This document shows positions 41,155-49,623 of a stretch of 64,000 nt of DNA, piece after piece. How positions within the stretch are numbered: the first letter of the stretch is position 1; each line of letters starts with the position of its first letter. A program made the position numbers and the translations under genes. Under the pieces are notes generated by a model that saw only the letters and a program-made list of their open reading frames with translations, had not been told where the DNA came from and ran no database searches. The DNA comes from Mycobacterium shinjukuense (GTDB lineage Bacteria; Actinomycetota; Actinomycetes; Mycobacteriales; Mycobacteriaceae): the NCBI RefSeq assembly GCF_010730055.1, contig NZ_AP022575.1:1860001-1924000 (forward strand). The letters are read 5' to 3'.

Positions 41155-41328
41155 CTACTCACCGAGTACGGGCTCGACTCACTGAGCAGCCAAGAACTGC
41201 GCGCCCGCGTCGAGGCTGAAACCGGGATACGCATTTCCGCCACCGACATCAACACGACCGTCCGCGGCCTGGCGGATCTGATGTACGACAAGTTGGCGGC
41301 CGACAAGGACGCGCCGGCACCGGCCTGA
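36793..41328 (+). CDS. Mas/Pks5-like PKS copy 3, main part: AT-DH-ER-KR-ACP
   Basis: This part has 1511 residues and continues the synthase begun at 35035; the Met at 36793 is internal to AT. AT shows GHSLGE and VASH (methylmalonyl type). DH (WLADHQIHNATTFPGAA) differs clearly from the DH of copy 2, while the flanking AT, ER and KR are nearly identical to it. ER has SATGGVGQ, KR GGLGGLG and FSSAAALVG, and the ACP serine is in EYGLDSLSSQE. With the three indels repaired the protein would be about 2098 residues, like copy 2. A glycosyltransferase follows 22 bp later, so this PKS is probably cotranscribed with LOS sugar genes. Whether it is functional depends on whether the indels are real. Confidence 0.88.
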   Translation: MTGIDRVQPTLFTMQVALAATMKSYGVTPGAVIGHSLGEAAAAVVAEALSLDDGVRVICRRSQLMTRIAGCGAMASVELPAQDVITELMSRGVSDAVVAVVASPQSTVIGGATQTVRDLVAAWEQRDVLAREVAVDVASHSPQVDPILDDLTEALAEITPLTPRVPYYSATSFDPREEPHCDAHYWADNLRHTVRFAAAVQAALEDGYRVFAELSPHPLLTHAVDQTARSLDMAVAALAGMRREQRLPHGLRSLLGDLYAAGAAVDFSVLYPSGRLVDATLPTWSQRPLLLTRDGEDSRAQGGLMVPAHPLLGVRVRLQEEPERHVWQSEVGTTALPWLADHQIHNATTFPGAAYCEMALAAARAVLGKASEVRDLRFEQLLVEDDTPIGATATMEAPGVVTFAVETNQDGRYARQLTAVLHAVRDADDAPDQPPVANIAELLASQTRKVDGAEVRQWLDKRGHRLGPAFTGLVGAYIAEGAGETVLAEVSLPGPLRSQRKAYGVHPVLLDACFQSVAAHPSVRNAGNGGLLLPLGVRRLRAYGPARHARYCYTTVTACGSGVEADLDLLDENGAVLLVVRGLQMGTGASPTSERDHVMGERLLSIEWQHRELPETSHAEPGTWLLIGTSDAADLLATELTDALKLREARCATLSWPQHADHATHAQRLRDQFEAGGFSGVVVLTAAQNGNPDQESPLRGAECVKHVVRIARELPDIVGQTPRLYVLTRNAQAVLADDRPNLEQGGLRGLLRVIGAEHPHLMVSYIDLDEQTGAEQVARQLLAASDEDETAWRNDQWYTARLCPAPLRPEERHTTVVEHDRNGMRLHIRTPGDLQTLEFAAFDRVPPGAGQIEVAISASSINFADVLVSFGRYQTLDGQLPQLGTDFAGVVTAVGPGVSELRVGDRVGGLSPNGCWATFVTCDARMAVKLPEGLTEAQAAAVTTAGTTAWYGLQELARIRAGDKVLIHSATGGVGQAAIAIARAAGAEIYATAGSQQRRQLLRDMGIDHVYDSRSVEFAEQIRRDTDGYGVDIVLNSLTGAAQLAGVKLLALGGRFIEIGKRDIYSNTRLELFPFRRNLAFHGLDLGLLAVSHPAAVREVLATVYRLTAEGVLPMPQSTHYPLAEAATAIRVMGAAEHTGKLILDVPHAGRSSVVLPPEQARVFRADGSYLITGGLGGLGLFLAEKMASAGAGRIVLSSRSAPSQKALETIELVRSIGSDVVVECGDIAQPGTAERLVAAATATGLALRGVLHAAAVVEDATLANITDELIERDWAPKVYGAWRLHQATATQPLDWFCSFSSAAALVGSPGQGAYAAANSWLDAFTQWRKSHGLPATSIAWGAWGEIGRAIAFAEQTGDAIAPEEGAYAFEALLRHNRAYTGYAPVIGSPWLTAFAQRSPFGEKFQTLGKSRSSTSKFLAELEELPHDEWPARLRRLLSEQVGLILRRTIDTDRLLTEYGLDSLSSQELRARVEAETGIRISATDINTTVRGLADLMYDKLAADKDAPAPA

Positions 41329-41350
41329 CGTCGAACACGGAAAGGCGTCG

Positions 41351-42592
41351 ATGAGATTTGTGTTGGCCGTCCATGGCACCCGCGGCGACGTCGAACCCTG
41401 CGCCGCGGTTGGTGTGGAGCTGCTGCGCCGAGGGCACGAAGTGCGAATGGCGGTCCCGCCCAACCTGATCGGCTTCGTCGAGTCCGCGGGGCTTAGCGGC
41501 GTCGCCTACGGGCCAGACTCGGGGGACCAAATCAACGCGGTCACCAGTTTCCTCCGGAACCTCACCACAGCACAGAACCCGCTCAACCTGGCGCGCGCCG
41601 CCAAGGAGCTATTCGTCGAGGGTTGGGCGGAGATGGGCAAGAGGCTTACCGCGCTTGCCGACGGCGCTGACCTGTTGGTGACGGGCCAGACATACCACGG
41701 CGTGGTCGCCAATGTCGCGGAGTACCACGACATTCCGCTGGCGGCACTGCATCACTTCCCGATGCGGGTCAACGGCCAGCTGACCATTCCGTCGATACCG
41801 ACGCCGAAGTCGTTGATGCGCACAGGCATGAAGTTGTCCTGGGGCTTGTATTCGTACGCCAGCAGGGATGCCGACCGTGCGCAGCGCCGTGAACTTGGCC
41901 TACCGCCGGCAACAGCCCCGGCGGGGCAACGGATGTTGGACCGTGGAGTGCCCGAAATCCAGGCCTACGACCCAGTCTTGTTCCCCGGACTCGTGGCGGA
42001 ATGGAACGGTCAACGGCCCTTCGTCGGCGCGCTGACGATGGATTTGCATAACGAACCCGACGACGAACTCGAGTCGTGGATTGCCGATGGCACACCGCCG
42101 ATCTACTTCGGCTTTGGCAGCACACCGGTCCAATCTCCCACCGAAATCCTCGCCATGATCTCCGATGCATGCGGGGAGCTCGGCGAACGCGCCTTGATCT
42201 ATGCTCCCGCGAGCACCGGTGCTCTCCAAGCTACACACGTGAAACTTGTTGGCCTGGTCAACTATTCGACCATCCTCCCCACCTGCCGCGCCGTCGTTCA
42301 CCACGGCGGCGCCGGCACCACGGCCGCGGGACTGCGAGCCGGTATGCCCACCCTTATTCTCTGGGAGGTGGCCGATCAGCCGCTCTGGGCAGGCGCGGTC
42401 CAGCGGCTGAAAGTCGGCTCTGCCAAACACTTCACCAACATCACCTACAAATCACTGCTCAAAGGGCTGCGTCGCATCCTGGCGCCGGAATGCCTCGCCC
42501 GAGCGCGTGCAATCTCCACGCGGATGACCAACCCGGCGGTCGCGGTCGCCAGAGCCGCCGATCTCCTCGAAGAAGCCGCAACTTCGGCCTAG
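41351..42592 (+). CDS. GT1-type glycosyltransferase, Rv1524/Rv1526c-like
   Basis: The protein has 413 residues. It opens with FVLAVHGTRGDVEPC and has the C-terminal nucleotide-sugar binding block VHHGGAGTTAAGLRAG followed by WEVADQPLW. These are hallmarks of the UDP-glycosyltransferases that decorate mycobacterial GPL and LOS (Gtf and Rv1524/Rv1526c families). It transfers a sugar, donor unknown, to the growing glycolipid in the cytoplasm. The ATG is preceded by GAAAGG. It lies 22 bp after PKS copy 3 on the same strand. In M. tuberculosis homologous GT genes flank pks5, which supports assignment of this block to the pks5/LOS locus. Confidence 0.9.
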   Translation: MRFVLAVHGTRGDVEPCAAVGVELLRRGHEVRMAVPPNLIGFVESAGLSGVAYGPDSGDQINAVTSFLRNLTTAQNPLNLARAAKELFVEGWAEMGKRLTALADGADLLVTGQTYHGVVANVAEYHDIPLAALHHFPMRVNGQLTIPSIPTPKSLMRTGMKLSWGLYSYASRDADRAQRRELGLPPATAPAGQRMLDRGVPEIQAYDPVLFPGLVAEWNGQRPFVGALTMDLHNEPDDELESWIADGTPPIYFGFGSTPVQSPTEILAMISDACGELGERALIYAPASTGALQATHVKLVGLVNYSTILPTCRAVVHHGGAGTTAAGLRAGMPTLILWEVADQPLWAGAVQRLKVGSAKHFTNITYKSLLKGLRRILAPECLARARAISTRMTNPAVAVARAADLLEEAATSA

Positions 42593-42628
42593 CGGCTGCT
42601 CTTTGGCCGCACCACCGCGGCTGCCAGG

Positions 42629-43414
42629 TCAATCCTTGGCGAAGCAGTACACCCGGTAGGTAAATCCCCCGGCGCGGCGGAGATCCCAATCCAACACCCT
42701 GACGCCATGGCGTACCAAGGCCTGCAGGAAGGCCGGCGCGCGGCGACCGATCTGCTCCTGCGTCCGTCGCGTGTTTGCCGCCAGCCCACGCTTGGCCTCG
42801 TTGGTGATGTCCCGTACCGCAACCTTTCGTAGGAGCGCGTCGGCCAGAGCCGCCTCCCACTCGCCGATAACGGGAGCCCGGCGGGAGTCAGTGTACAGAA
42901 AATGTCCCCCCGGCCGAAGCACGCGCGCGACTTCAGCCAGAAATCGAGAGAAGTGCGGGTATTGGTGCGAGGCTTCGACATTGATCACCGCGTCGAAGGA
43001 CTCGGCTGGGAAGGGCAGGTTTTCGGCGTCACCCTGGACGAAATCCAAGCCTGGCAGCTTGTGTCGCTCTCGGCACTTGTCGATGCTGGCCGGGTTCAAG
43101 TCCAGCCCGGTGTACGAGGCCGGGCCCAAGTTACGCATGATGTACGAAGCTCCGCCGCCGGCGCCACAACTGACCTCCAGCACCCGTTTGCCGGTGAGCT
43201 CCACCTGGGTGGCCGTCACATGGTAGAGCTGGATGCCGTACCGGTTGGGCTCGTCGGCCACCGCCAACCGCAACGCCATCGGCGGATCCTCCTCGTAGCC
43301 GAAGTTGAAGAACACCACGTCATCGCCGACCTGGCGGGTACCGAGGGGCAAAAAATACCTCGTGGTGAGCTTCCCGACGAACGGGTTGGACTGCAGGCGG
43401 TATCTCAGGGCCAC
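42629..43414 (-). CDS. SAM-dependent methyltransferase, Rv1523-like
   Basis: The protein has 261 residues and is a paralogue of the methyltransferase at 18871. It carries NFGYEEDPPM, the SAM loop VLEVSCGAGGG, YTGLDLNPAS, VINVEASHQYPHF, and ends YRVYCFAKD. Family members O-methylate hydroxyls of mycobacterial lipids or of sugars such as rhamnose or fucose. It is convergent with the glycosyltransferase (36 bp apart) and divergent from the MmpL gene. Rv1523 lies next to mmpL12 in M. tuberculosis, so synteny supports a role in LOS glycan methylation. The exact acceptor is not visible. Confidence 0.87.
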   Translation of the reverse strand: MALRYRLQSNPFVGKLTTRYFLPLGTRQVGDDVVFFNFGYEEDPPMALRLAVADEPNRYGIQLYHVTATQVELTGKRVLEVSCGAGGGASYIMRNLGPASYTGLDLNPASIDKCRERHKLPGLDFVQGDAENLPFPAESFDAVINVEASHQYPHFSRFLAEVARVLRPGGHFLYTDSRRAPVIGEWEAALADALLRKVAVRDITNEAKRGLAANTRRTQEQIGRRAPAFLQALVRHGVRVLDWDLRRAGGFTYRVYCFAKD

Positions 43415-43698
43415 CGGGAGAGTGTCGCATGACTGCGCTACCCGACACGCCGGAGTTCCGCATTAAAGACAGACAGGCACGACCGTGCAAGTTTGCGATC
43501 GCCCAGCTACCCTTTCCAGACCCTGGATCGCGCTTGCCGACCGGCGGACGGCCGGCCAGCTGAGCCCCCGAAAAGCCCGTGACCAGGAAATTCATCGGAC
43601 GGTCGGCCACCTTCTGCCCAGGTAACGGCAACATCACGGTTATTAAGGGAATTGTGATTTCCCCGCGCATGGCGTAGTCCGGCTTGTACGGTTGATGA

Positions 43699-46600
43699 GT
43701 GTCGGGCCAGCTAGTCTCACATGACCAAGCCAAAGTCGGGGGGCTGTTCGACCGCATTGGCGATTTCGTCATCCGGTGGCCGCTGTTGGTGGTCGGGTGT
43801 TGGCTCGCGGTGGTTGCGGCCCTGGTGCTGCTGCTTCCACCTCTTCAGGCGCAGGCCGCCCAGCGCGAGCAAAAACCACTTCCGGATGACGCCCCGACGA
43901 TGATCACCACACGCGCGATGGGACAGGCGTTTCGTGAGACGGGAACTGGCTCCTTGCTGCTGGTGATCCTGACCAACGAAAACGGGCTGAGCCCCGCCGA
44001 CGAGGACGTCTACCGCAAATTGGTCGATAATCTGCGGGAAGACACGCAGGACAAAATTTCGGTGCAGGACTTCCTCAGCGTGCCGCCCATGCGTGAGGTC
44101 TTGGAGAGCAAGGACAAAAAGGCCTGGAATCTCCCGATCCAGTTCCCCGGCGACGTAGCCGCGCCCGAAACTCAAGCGGCCCTCAAACGAATCAGTGAGA
44201 TCGTCAAGAAGACCGTCGCCGGAACGAGCCTGACCGCCAACCTCACCGGACCCGTGGCCACCGTGGCCGACCTCCAGGCCCTCGGTGAGGCAGACGTAAA
44301 GATCATCGAGATCGGCACCGTGGTCTGCGTGCTGATCATCTTGATCGTCGTCTACCGCAACCTGATCACCATGCTGGTGCCGCTGGTCACCATCGGTGCG
44401 TCAGTGGTGGGCGCGCAGGGCGTTTTGTCCGGGCTGGCCGAGCTTGGCATGGTCGTGAACACGCAAAGCATCGTTTTCATGACTGCGGTGATGATCGGGG
44501 CCGGAACGGATTACGCCGTTTTTCTGATTAGCCGCTATCACGACTACATGCGGCGCGGCGTGAGCTCCGATCAGGCGGTCAAACAGGCCTTGATGTCCAT
44601 CGGCAAGGTGATAGCCGCATCTGCGGCCACCGTGGCGGTCACCTTCCTTGCGATGGTCTTCACCAAACTGGAGGTATTCTCGGCAGTCGGTCCGGCGATT
44701 TCAGTCTCGATCATGGTGTCGTTGCTTGCGGCGGTCACCCTGCTGCCGGCGATCCTCGTGCTCACCGGGCGGCGTGGCTGGATCAAGCCGCGACGCGACC
44801 TGACCACTCGTTTCTGGCGGCGCTCGGGAACGCGCATCGTGCGCCGGCCCAAGATCCACTTGGTGGGCAGTCTGATCGTGCTCATTGTCCTGGCCGGCAG
44901 CGCAGGCCTGATCCGGTTCAACTACGACGACCTCAAGACGGTGCCGCAAGACGTCGAAAGCGTCAAGGGATATGAGGCGATGAATCGCCATTTCCCGATG
45001 AATTCGATGACCCCGATGGCGCTGCTCGTGCAGTCACCCCGCGACCTACGGACGCCGGCCGCCCTGGCCGACCTCGAAATGATGTCCCGCCGAATAGCCG
45101 ACCTGCCTGACATCGTCATGGTGCGCGGCTTGACCCGGCCCAACGGAGAACCGCTGAAGGAGACCAAAGTCTCGTTCCAGGCGGGTGAAGTCGGCGGCAA
45201 GCTCGGCGAGGCATCCACCGCGATCGCCGACCACGAAGGCGACCTGGACAAGCTGGCCGGCGGTGCTCGCCAGTTGGCCGACGCCCTCGCCCAGGTGCGC
45301 GACCAGGTCAACGGGGCCGTCGCCAGCGCCAGCGGGCTGGTCAACACGCTGCAGGCCATGGTGGCCCTGATGGGTGGGGACAAGACGATCCAACAACTCG
45401 ACAATGCGTCCCAGTTTGTCGGACGCATGCGGGCGCTCGGTAACAATCTGGGTGAGACCGTCGCGCAGGCGGAACAGACGGCGGTCTGGGCCAACCCGAT
45501 GGTGACGGCCCTTAATTCCAGCCCCGTCTGCAACAGGGACCCGGCCTGTGTGAAGTCGCGTGGCGAGTTGGCGGCGATTGTCGAGGCCGAGAACAACGGA
45601 CTTCTCCGGTCGATCGCGGCGCTGGCCGTCACCCTTCAGCAGACGCAGGAATACCAGACACTCGCCCAGACGGTGGGCAAACTGGATCAGCAGCTGAAGC
45701 AGGTCGTCGACACCCTCAAAGCCGTCAACGGCCTTCCCGCCAAGTTGGCTCAAATGCAAATGGGCGCCAACGCTCTCGCCGAGGGCAGCGCGGCAGTGGC
45801 CGCAGGCGTGCAGGAATTGGTCAATCAGACGAAAAAGATGGGCTCTGGGCTCAACGAGGCCTCCGAGTTCTTGCTGGGGATGAAGCGTGACGCGGAACGG
45901 CCGTCGATGGCGGGCTTCAACATCCCACCGCAAATTATGACGCGCGACGAGTTCAAGAAGGGCGCCCAGATTTTCCTGTCGGCCGATGGCCACGCGGCGC
46001 GGTATCTCGTGCAAAGCTCGCTCAATGGCGCCTCCACCGCGGGCATGGATCAGGTCAACAAGATCATCGCCGCGGCGCAGTCGGCGCAACCGAATACCGA
46101 GTTGGCCGACGCGAAGGTTTCCCTGTTGGGAGTTCCAACCGGGCTTCGGGACATACGCGACTATTACAACAACGACATCAAGTTCATCGTCATCGTGACG
46201 ATCATCATTGTATTTTTGATTCTGGTCGTTCTGTTGCGAGCGATCGTGGCGCCGTTATATCTCATCGGTTCGGTGCTTGTTTCCTATTTGTCGGCCCAGG
46301 GTCTCTGCGTCATCGTGTTCCAATTAATATTAGGCCAGGAAATTCATTGGAGCCTGCCCGGGCTGTCCTTCATATTATTGGTCGCGGTCGGTGCTGATTA
46401 CAACATGCTGCTCATTTCCAGGATCCGTGACGAATCGCCGCACGGCGTGCGTGCCGGTGTGATCCGCACGGTGGGTTCGACCGGCGGTGTGATCACGTCG
46501 GCGGGTCTGATCTTCGCCGCCTCCATGTTCAGCCTGACGGGCGCCAGCATCAATACGATGGCGCAGGCCGGTTTCACCATCGGGATCGGGATCGTGCTGG

Positions 46601-47211
46601 ACACGTTCCTGGTGCGCACCGTGACGGTCCCCGCCTTGGCCGCGATGATCGGTCAAGCAAACTGGTGGCCTTCGAAACTGGGACAAAGCACACCTCCGTT
46701 GATGAGCCTGCGCAAGCGGGCGCAAAAAGCCAGCCCCCGGCTGTTCGGGATGGTTAACCGCAAGGCCACGACCCCCGTGTCCCGGCGGCCGACAAAGAAC
46801 GTCGCACCCCGATCCAAAGCAACTAAAGGACATGGCAAGGATGACGTCCTTGCCAAACTTCCCGTCGGCGTGCCGGTGACGGCGCTGAAATTCCCCATCG
46901 GCAACGACAAATACCCGCCCTACGAGCTTGGACGCCACGCAATTCCGCTGTTTGGCCCCGTTGGTCTGCAGCTGACCAACCGTTGCGCGGCGACTACCGA
47001 TGGCAACGGCAAGGATCCGAGGATCGACCTGCGGGACCCAGCGCCTCCGGTGTTCGGCCGCAGCCCCCGCAACGACAACGGCGGGAACGGCCACACAGAC
47101 AGCAATGACAGCGGCAAGCGCCCACCCGACGATCTGACAATCCACCCACTTCCGCTATTCGGCTGCCCCATTGGCGCGTCCCACCCCGGCGTCGACGGTT
47201 CGTCCACGTAG
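43699..47211 (+). CDS. mmpL12: MmpL-family lipid transporter, probably MmpL12
   Basis: The protein has 1170 residues; MmpL12 of M. tuberculosis is of similar size. The RND layout is clear: an N-terminal membrane helix (residues about 25-48), a first porter domain, a helix bundle with GAGTDYAVFLISRYHD, a long second porter domain with coiled, Gln-rich stretches (about 500-750), a second bundle with VGADYNMLLISRIRDE, and a hydrophilic tail of about 170 residues. The paired Asp-Tyr motifs are the proton-relay residues of MmpL proteins. It should move the acylated glycolipid across the plasma membrane. The start is a GTG at 43699. The adjoining FAAL (split by an IS) and Rv1523-like methyltransferase match the mmpL12/fadD25 neighbourhood; the gene name rests on that synteny. 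The tail repeats PLFG-like motifs. Confidence 0.88.
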   Translation: MSGQLVSHDQAKVGGLFDRIGDFVIRWPLLVVGCWLAVVAALVLLLPPLQAQAAQREQKPLPDDAPTMITTRAMGQAFRETGTGSLLLVILTNENGLSPADEDVYRKLVDNLREDTQDKISVQDFLSVPPMREVLESKDKKAWNLPIQFPGDVAAPETQAALKRISEIVKKTVAGTSLTANLTGPVATVADLQALGEADVKIIEIGTVVCVLIILIVVYRNLITMLVPLVTIGASVVGAQGVLSGLAELGMVVNTQSIVFMTAVMIGAGTDYAVFLISRYHDYMRRGVSSDQAVKQALMSIGKVIAASAATVAVTFLAMVFTKLEVFSAVGPAISVSIMVSLLAAVTLLPAILVLTGRRGWIKPRRDLTTRFWRRSGTRIVRRPKIHLVGSLIVLIVLAGSAGLIRFNYDDLKTVPQDVESVKGYEAMNRHFPMNSMTPMALLVQSPRDLRTPAALADLEMMSRRIADLPDIVMVRGLTRPNGEPLKETKVSFQAGEVGGKLGEASTAIADHEGDLDKLAGGARQLADALAQVRDQVNGAVASASGLVNTLQAMVALMGGDKTIQQLDNASQFVGRMRALGNNLGETVAQAEQTAVWANPMVTALNSSPVCNRDPACVKSRGELAAIVEAENNGLLRSIAALAVTLQQTQEYQTLAQTVGKLDQQLKQVVDTLKAVNGLPAKLAQMQMGANALAEGSAAVAAGVQELVNQTKKMGSGLNEASEFLLGMKRDAERPSMAGFNIPPQIMTRDEFKKGAQIFLSADGHAARYLVQSSLNGASTAGMDQVNKIIAAAQSAQPNTELADAKVSLLGVPTGLRDIRDYYNNDIKFIVIVTIIIVFLILVVLLRAIVAPLYLIGSVLVSYLSAQGLCVIVFQLILGQEIHWSLPGLSFILLVAVGADYNMLLISRIRDESPHGVRAGVIRTVGSTGGVITSAGLIFAASMFSLTGASINTMAQAGFTIGIGIVLDTFLVRTVTVPALAAMIGQANWWPSKLGQSTPPLMSLRKRAQKASPRLFGMVNRKATTPVSRRPTKNVAPRSKATKGHGKDDVLAKLPVGVPVTALKFPIGNDKYPPYELGRHAIPLFGPVGLQLTNRCAATTDGNGKDPRIDLRDPAPPVFGRSPRNDNGGNGHTDSNDSGKRPPDDLTIHPLPLFGCPIGASHPGVDGSST

Positions 47212-47256
47212 CCCGTTCAAGTTCGGAACGCACGGCCGCTAGCGATACTGACCCAG

Positions 47257-48071
47257 CTAAACGTCTAAGCGGGTGAATTTCTCGTGGCGGTACAGCTCCA
47301 CGCACCGCGCGCGCCTGACCTTGCCGCTGGTGGTGATCGGAATCGAACCCGGAGACACCAGAACAAGATCCGCCACACCCAGCCCGTGTGATTTCGAAAT
47401 CGCTGAGATGACTTCACGTTTCACGAAGCCCAGCCTCTCCATCACTTGCTCATCGGACTCGTTGTTCTTCTTCTTGAGTTCGATGATGGCGACCAACTTC
47501 TCAGCGCCGTCCTCAGGAACTGCAATCGCCGCGCAACGGCCGGGGGTTATCTCCTGGATGGTCGCCTCGATGTCGTCGGGAGAGTGGTTGCGCCCATACA
47601 CAATCAAGAGGTCCTTGATGCGCCCCATGATGAACAGCTCGTCGTCGGAGATGAAGCCGGAATCTCCGGTTCTCAGCCAGGGACCTTCGGGCGTCCCGGG
47701 CGCAGGGTTCACCATCGTCGCACCAAACGTGCGCGCAGTCAGGTCAGGCTTCTCCCAATAGCCGGAGGCGACGTTGTCGCCGTGAATCCAGATCTCACCA
47801 ACCGTTCCCGGTGGACACTCGATACGCGTGTCGGGGTCGACGATACGCACCAGCTGAGTCTTGGGATTCCCGTAGCTGACCAGCGGCGTGCCGGTTTCGC
47901 TGGCGCACGGCACCGCTTGACCATCGGGCAGCCTGTCAGATTCGAAGCTCACGATTCTTGGTGGTTCACCCGCTTCGCGGGTCGCGACATATACGGTTGC
48001 TTCTGCCAGTCCATAGGACGGCCGAATCACAGCGGGGTTAAGGTTGAACCGGACGAACCGATCGGTGAACC
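47257..48071 (-). pseudogene. fadD25: FAAL (FadD25-like), 3' part, cut off by an IS element
   Basis: This piece encodes the C-terminal 270 residues of a fatty-acyl-AMP ligase: FTDRFVRFNL at the break, then YGLAEATVY, WLRTGDSGF, GRIKDLLIVYGRNHSPDDIE and a C-terminal SGKVRRARC segment. It is separated from its N-terminal part (49624-50572) by a 1552-bp insertion sequence. Removing the element and one 3-bp duplication gives 1761 bases, exactly 587 codons, in one frame, and restores the conserved TLKRFTDRF segment. The gene is therefore a recent knock-out. Its position next to mmpL matches fadD25, which would load fatty acids for LOS acyl chains. Confidence 0.88.
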
Positions 48072-48102
48072 CGGAACATGTCAAGGCCGGTGAGACAGTT
48101 TC

Positions 48103-49113
48103 TTACGCGGATTTGATGAGTGCTTCGGGGGTTGGTTGGTTGATCCAGGCAACGGTAGGCAGTTTCGGTGGGGTGGGCCGCTGGTGCCGGAATCTGGCGG
48201 GGTTGGCGGCGTAGGCGGCGTCCAGCGTGGCGGCGCGTTGGGCCTGGATCTCGGTGGCGGTGCCGTAGTGCACTGACGCGGCCGTGTGCAGGCCGATCCC
48301 GGAATGGCGATGCACGTGGTTGTAGTAGTCGAAGAACACGGTACAGAAGGCGCGGGCGTCTTCGATGGAGCCGAACCGGCCGGGGAAGGCGGGGCAGTAT
48401 TTGAGGGTCTTGAAGTTGGCCTCCGAGTAGGGGTTGTCGTTGGACACGTGCGGGCGGGAGTGGCTGCGGTCCACGCCCAGGTCGACCAGCAGTTGGGCGA
48501 CCGGCTTGGAGGTCATCGAGGTGCCCCGGTCGGCGTGCAGGGTCAGCTGGTCGGGTTCGATGTCGTGGGTGGCCAGTGTGGCGTCGATGAACTCCTTGGC
48601 GAGTTCGCCGGTCTCGGTGGCGGTGACGGTCCAGCCGACGACATAGCGAGAGTAGATGTCGATGATCACGTACAGCTGGTAGTAGATACCACGTTGCGGC
48701 CCTTGTAGTTTGGTGATGTCCCACGACCACACTTGGTTCGGTGCGGTGGCGATCAGCTCGGGTTTCTTCTTCGCCGGGTGGGTGCGTTGGCGGCGCCGCT
48801 CGCGGTTCTCCCCGGCGATCGCCAGCAGCCGGTACATCGTGCGGATCGAGCACAAGTAGATGCCGTCGTCGAGCAGCCGCGCCCACACCTGCGCCGGCGC
48901 CAGGTCGCAGTACTCGGGCGAGCGCAGCACCGACAGCACGTGTTGGCGTTCGGCCTCGGATAACTTGTTCGCCGGTTCCGGTCGCGGCGGCGCAGCTGGA
49001 CGGGGCTTGGGATTGCGGCGGCGGTACACGGTGGCCCGCGACGCGCCGAGCAGCGCACACGCCCGCTTCGTGCTGGTCGCCGCCGCCAGATTGGGCAGGT
49101 GCTCGTCGATCAC
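48103..49113 (-). CDS. IS3-family transposase OrfB (DDE integrase)
   Basis: The protein has 336 residues. An N-terminal HTH region (KRACALLGASRATVYRRR) is followed by the rve catalytic core with acidic residues in WSWDITKL, LHADRGTSM and NPYSEANFKT, giving the D-D-E triad. It performs copy-out/paste-in transposition together with OrfA. Its start overlaps the end of orfA by four bases (ATGA), in the -1 frame, as is normal for IS3 elements that make an OrfAB fusion by programmed frameshifting. It appears intact, so the element could be active if orfA is. Confidence 0.9.
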   Translation of the reverse strand: MIDEHLPNLAAATSTKRACALLGASRATVYRRRNPKPRPAAPPRPEPANKLSEAERQHVLSVLRSPEYCDLAPAQVWARLLDDGIYLCSIRTMYRLLAIAGENRERRRQRTHPAKKKPELIATAPNQVWSWDITKLQGPQRGIYYQLYVIIDIYSRYVVGWTVTATETGELAKEFIDATLATHDIEPDQLTLHADRGTSMTSKPVAQLLVDLGVDRSHSRPHVSNDNPYSEANFKTLKYCPAFPGRFGSIEDARAFCTVFFDYYNHVHRHSGIGLHTAASVHYGTATEIQAQRAATLDAAYAANPARFRHQRPTPPKLPTVAWINQPTPEALIKSA

Positions 49114-49546
49114 GGCTTGGACTTCGGATCGGAGTCCGCGCTCTCGGAGAGCATCTCCAAGAGCGCGTGCGCTTTTCCCGTGATCTCCAAGGCCAACTTG
49201 GTGCGTTCCAGCTCGGCTTCGAGCAGCTCGTTGCGCCGCCGCAGCTTCTCCAACTCGATCTGTTCGGCCGTGCGTTTCGGTTTCTTCCCTCTGGGCGCCA
49301 GGCCTTTCCGGGCGCCGGCGTCGCGGCCTTGCGCCATTCGGCGATGTGCGAGCTGTACAGGCCCTCTCGCCGCAGCAACGCGCCGCGCCGCTCCGAGCCA
49401 GCCGGTAACGCGTCGTACTCGTCGAGAATGCGGGCCTTGTACTCGGCGGTGAACGTGCGCCGCCGTGCCCGGGCGCCCGGATCCCGCGTGCCCTCCACCA
49501 CGCCAGTATCGGCGCGACTGTCCAAAGATGCGATCGTCATAGTCAC
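49110..49546 (-). CDS. IS3-family transposase OrfA, frame broken by one base
   Basis: The N-terminal part from 49546 reads FTAEYKARILDEYDALPAGS and ends its conserved HTH region at AEWRKA. The C-terminal part, open from 49337, has the leucine-rich coil EQIELEKLRRRNELLEAELE. The two parts are in adjacent frames, and one missing C near 49325 (GGCCGCG instead of the expected GGCCCGCG on the coding strand) would join them. OrfA is the DNA-binding partner of OrfB. Because the break is a lone one-base deletion in a multi-copy type of sequence, it may be an assembly error. Confidence 0.75.
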
Positions 49547-49623
49547 GTGGAATAGTGATCCTGTCTCGCCCTGCAGCGATGATCGGCTACTGCCGCTGTC
49601 TCACCTAACCCTGGCACACAGGG

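Larger units (their letters stand above)
48072..49623 (-). mobile_element. IS3-family insertion sequence inside the FAAL gene
   Basis: The element is 1552 bp and flanked by a 3-bp direct repeat (ACC on + at 48069-48071 and 49624-49626). Its ends are imperfect inverted repeats sharing GGTGAGACAG (48089-48098 and, inverted, near 49596-49605). It carries orfA and orfB on the minus strand, the same orientation as the FAAL. The 3-bp target duplication, two-ORF layout and DDE integrase are typical of IS3-family elements. I do not recognise the exact named IS. Confidence 0.88.
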
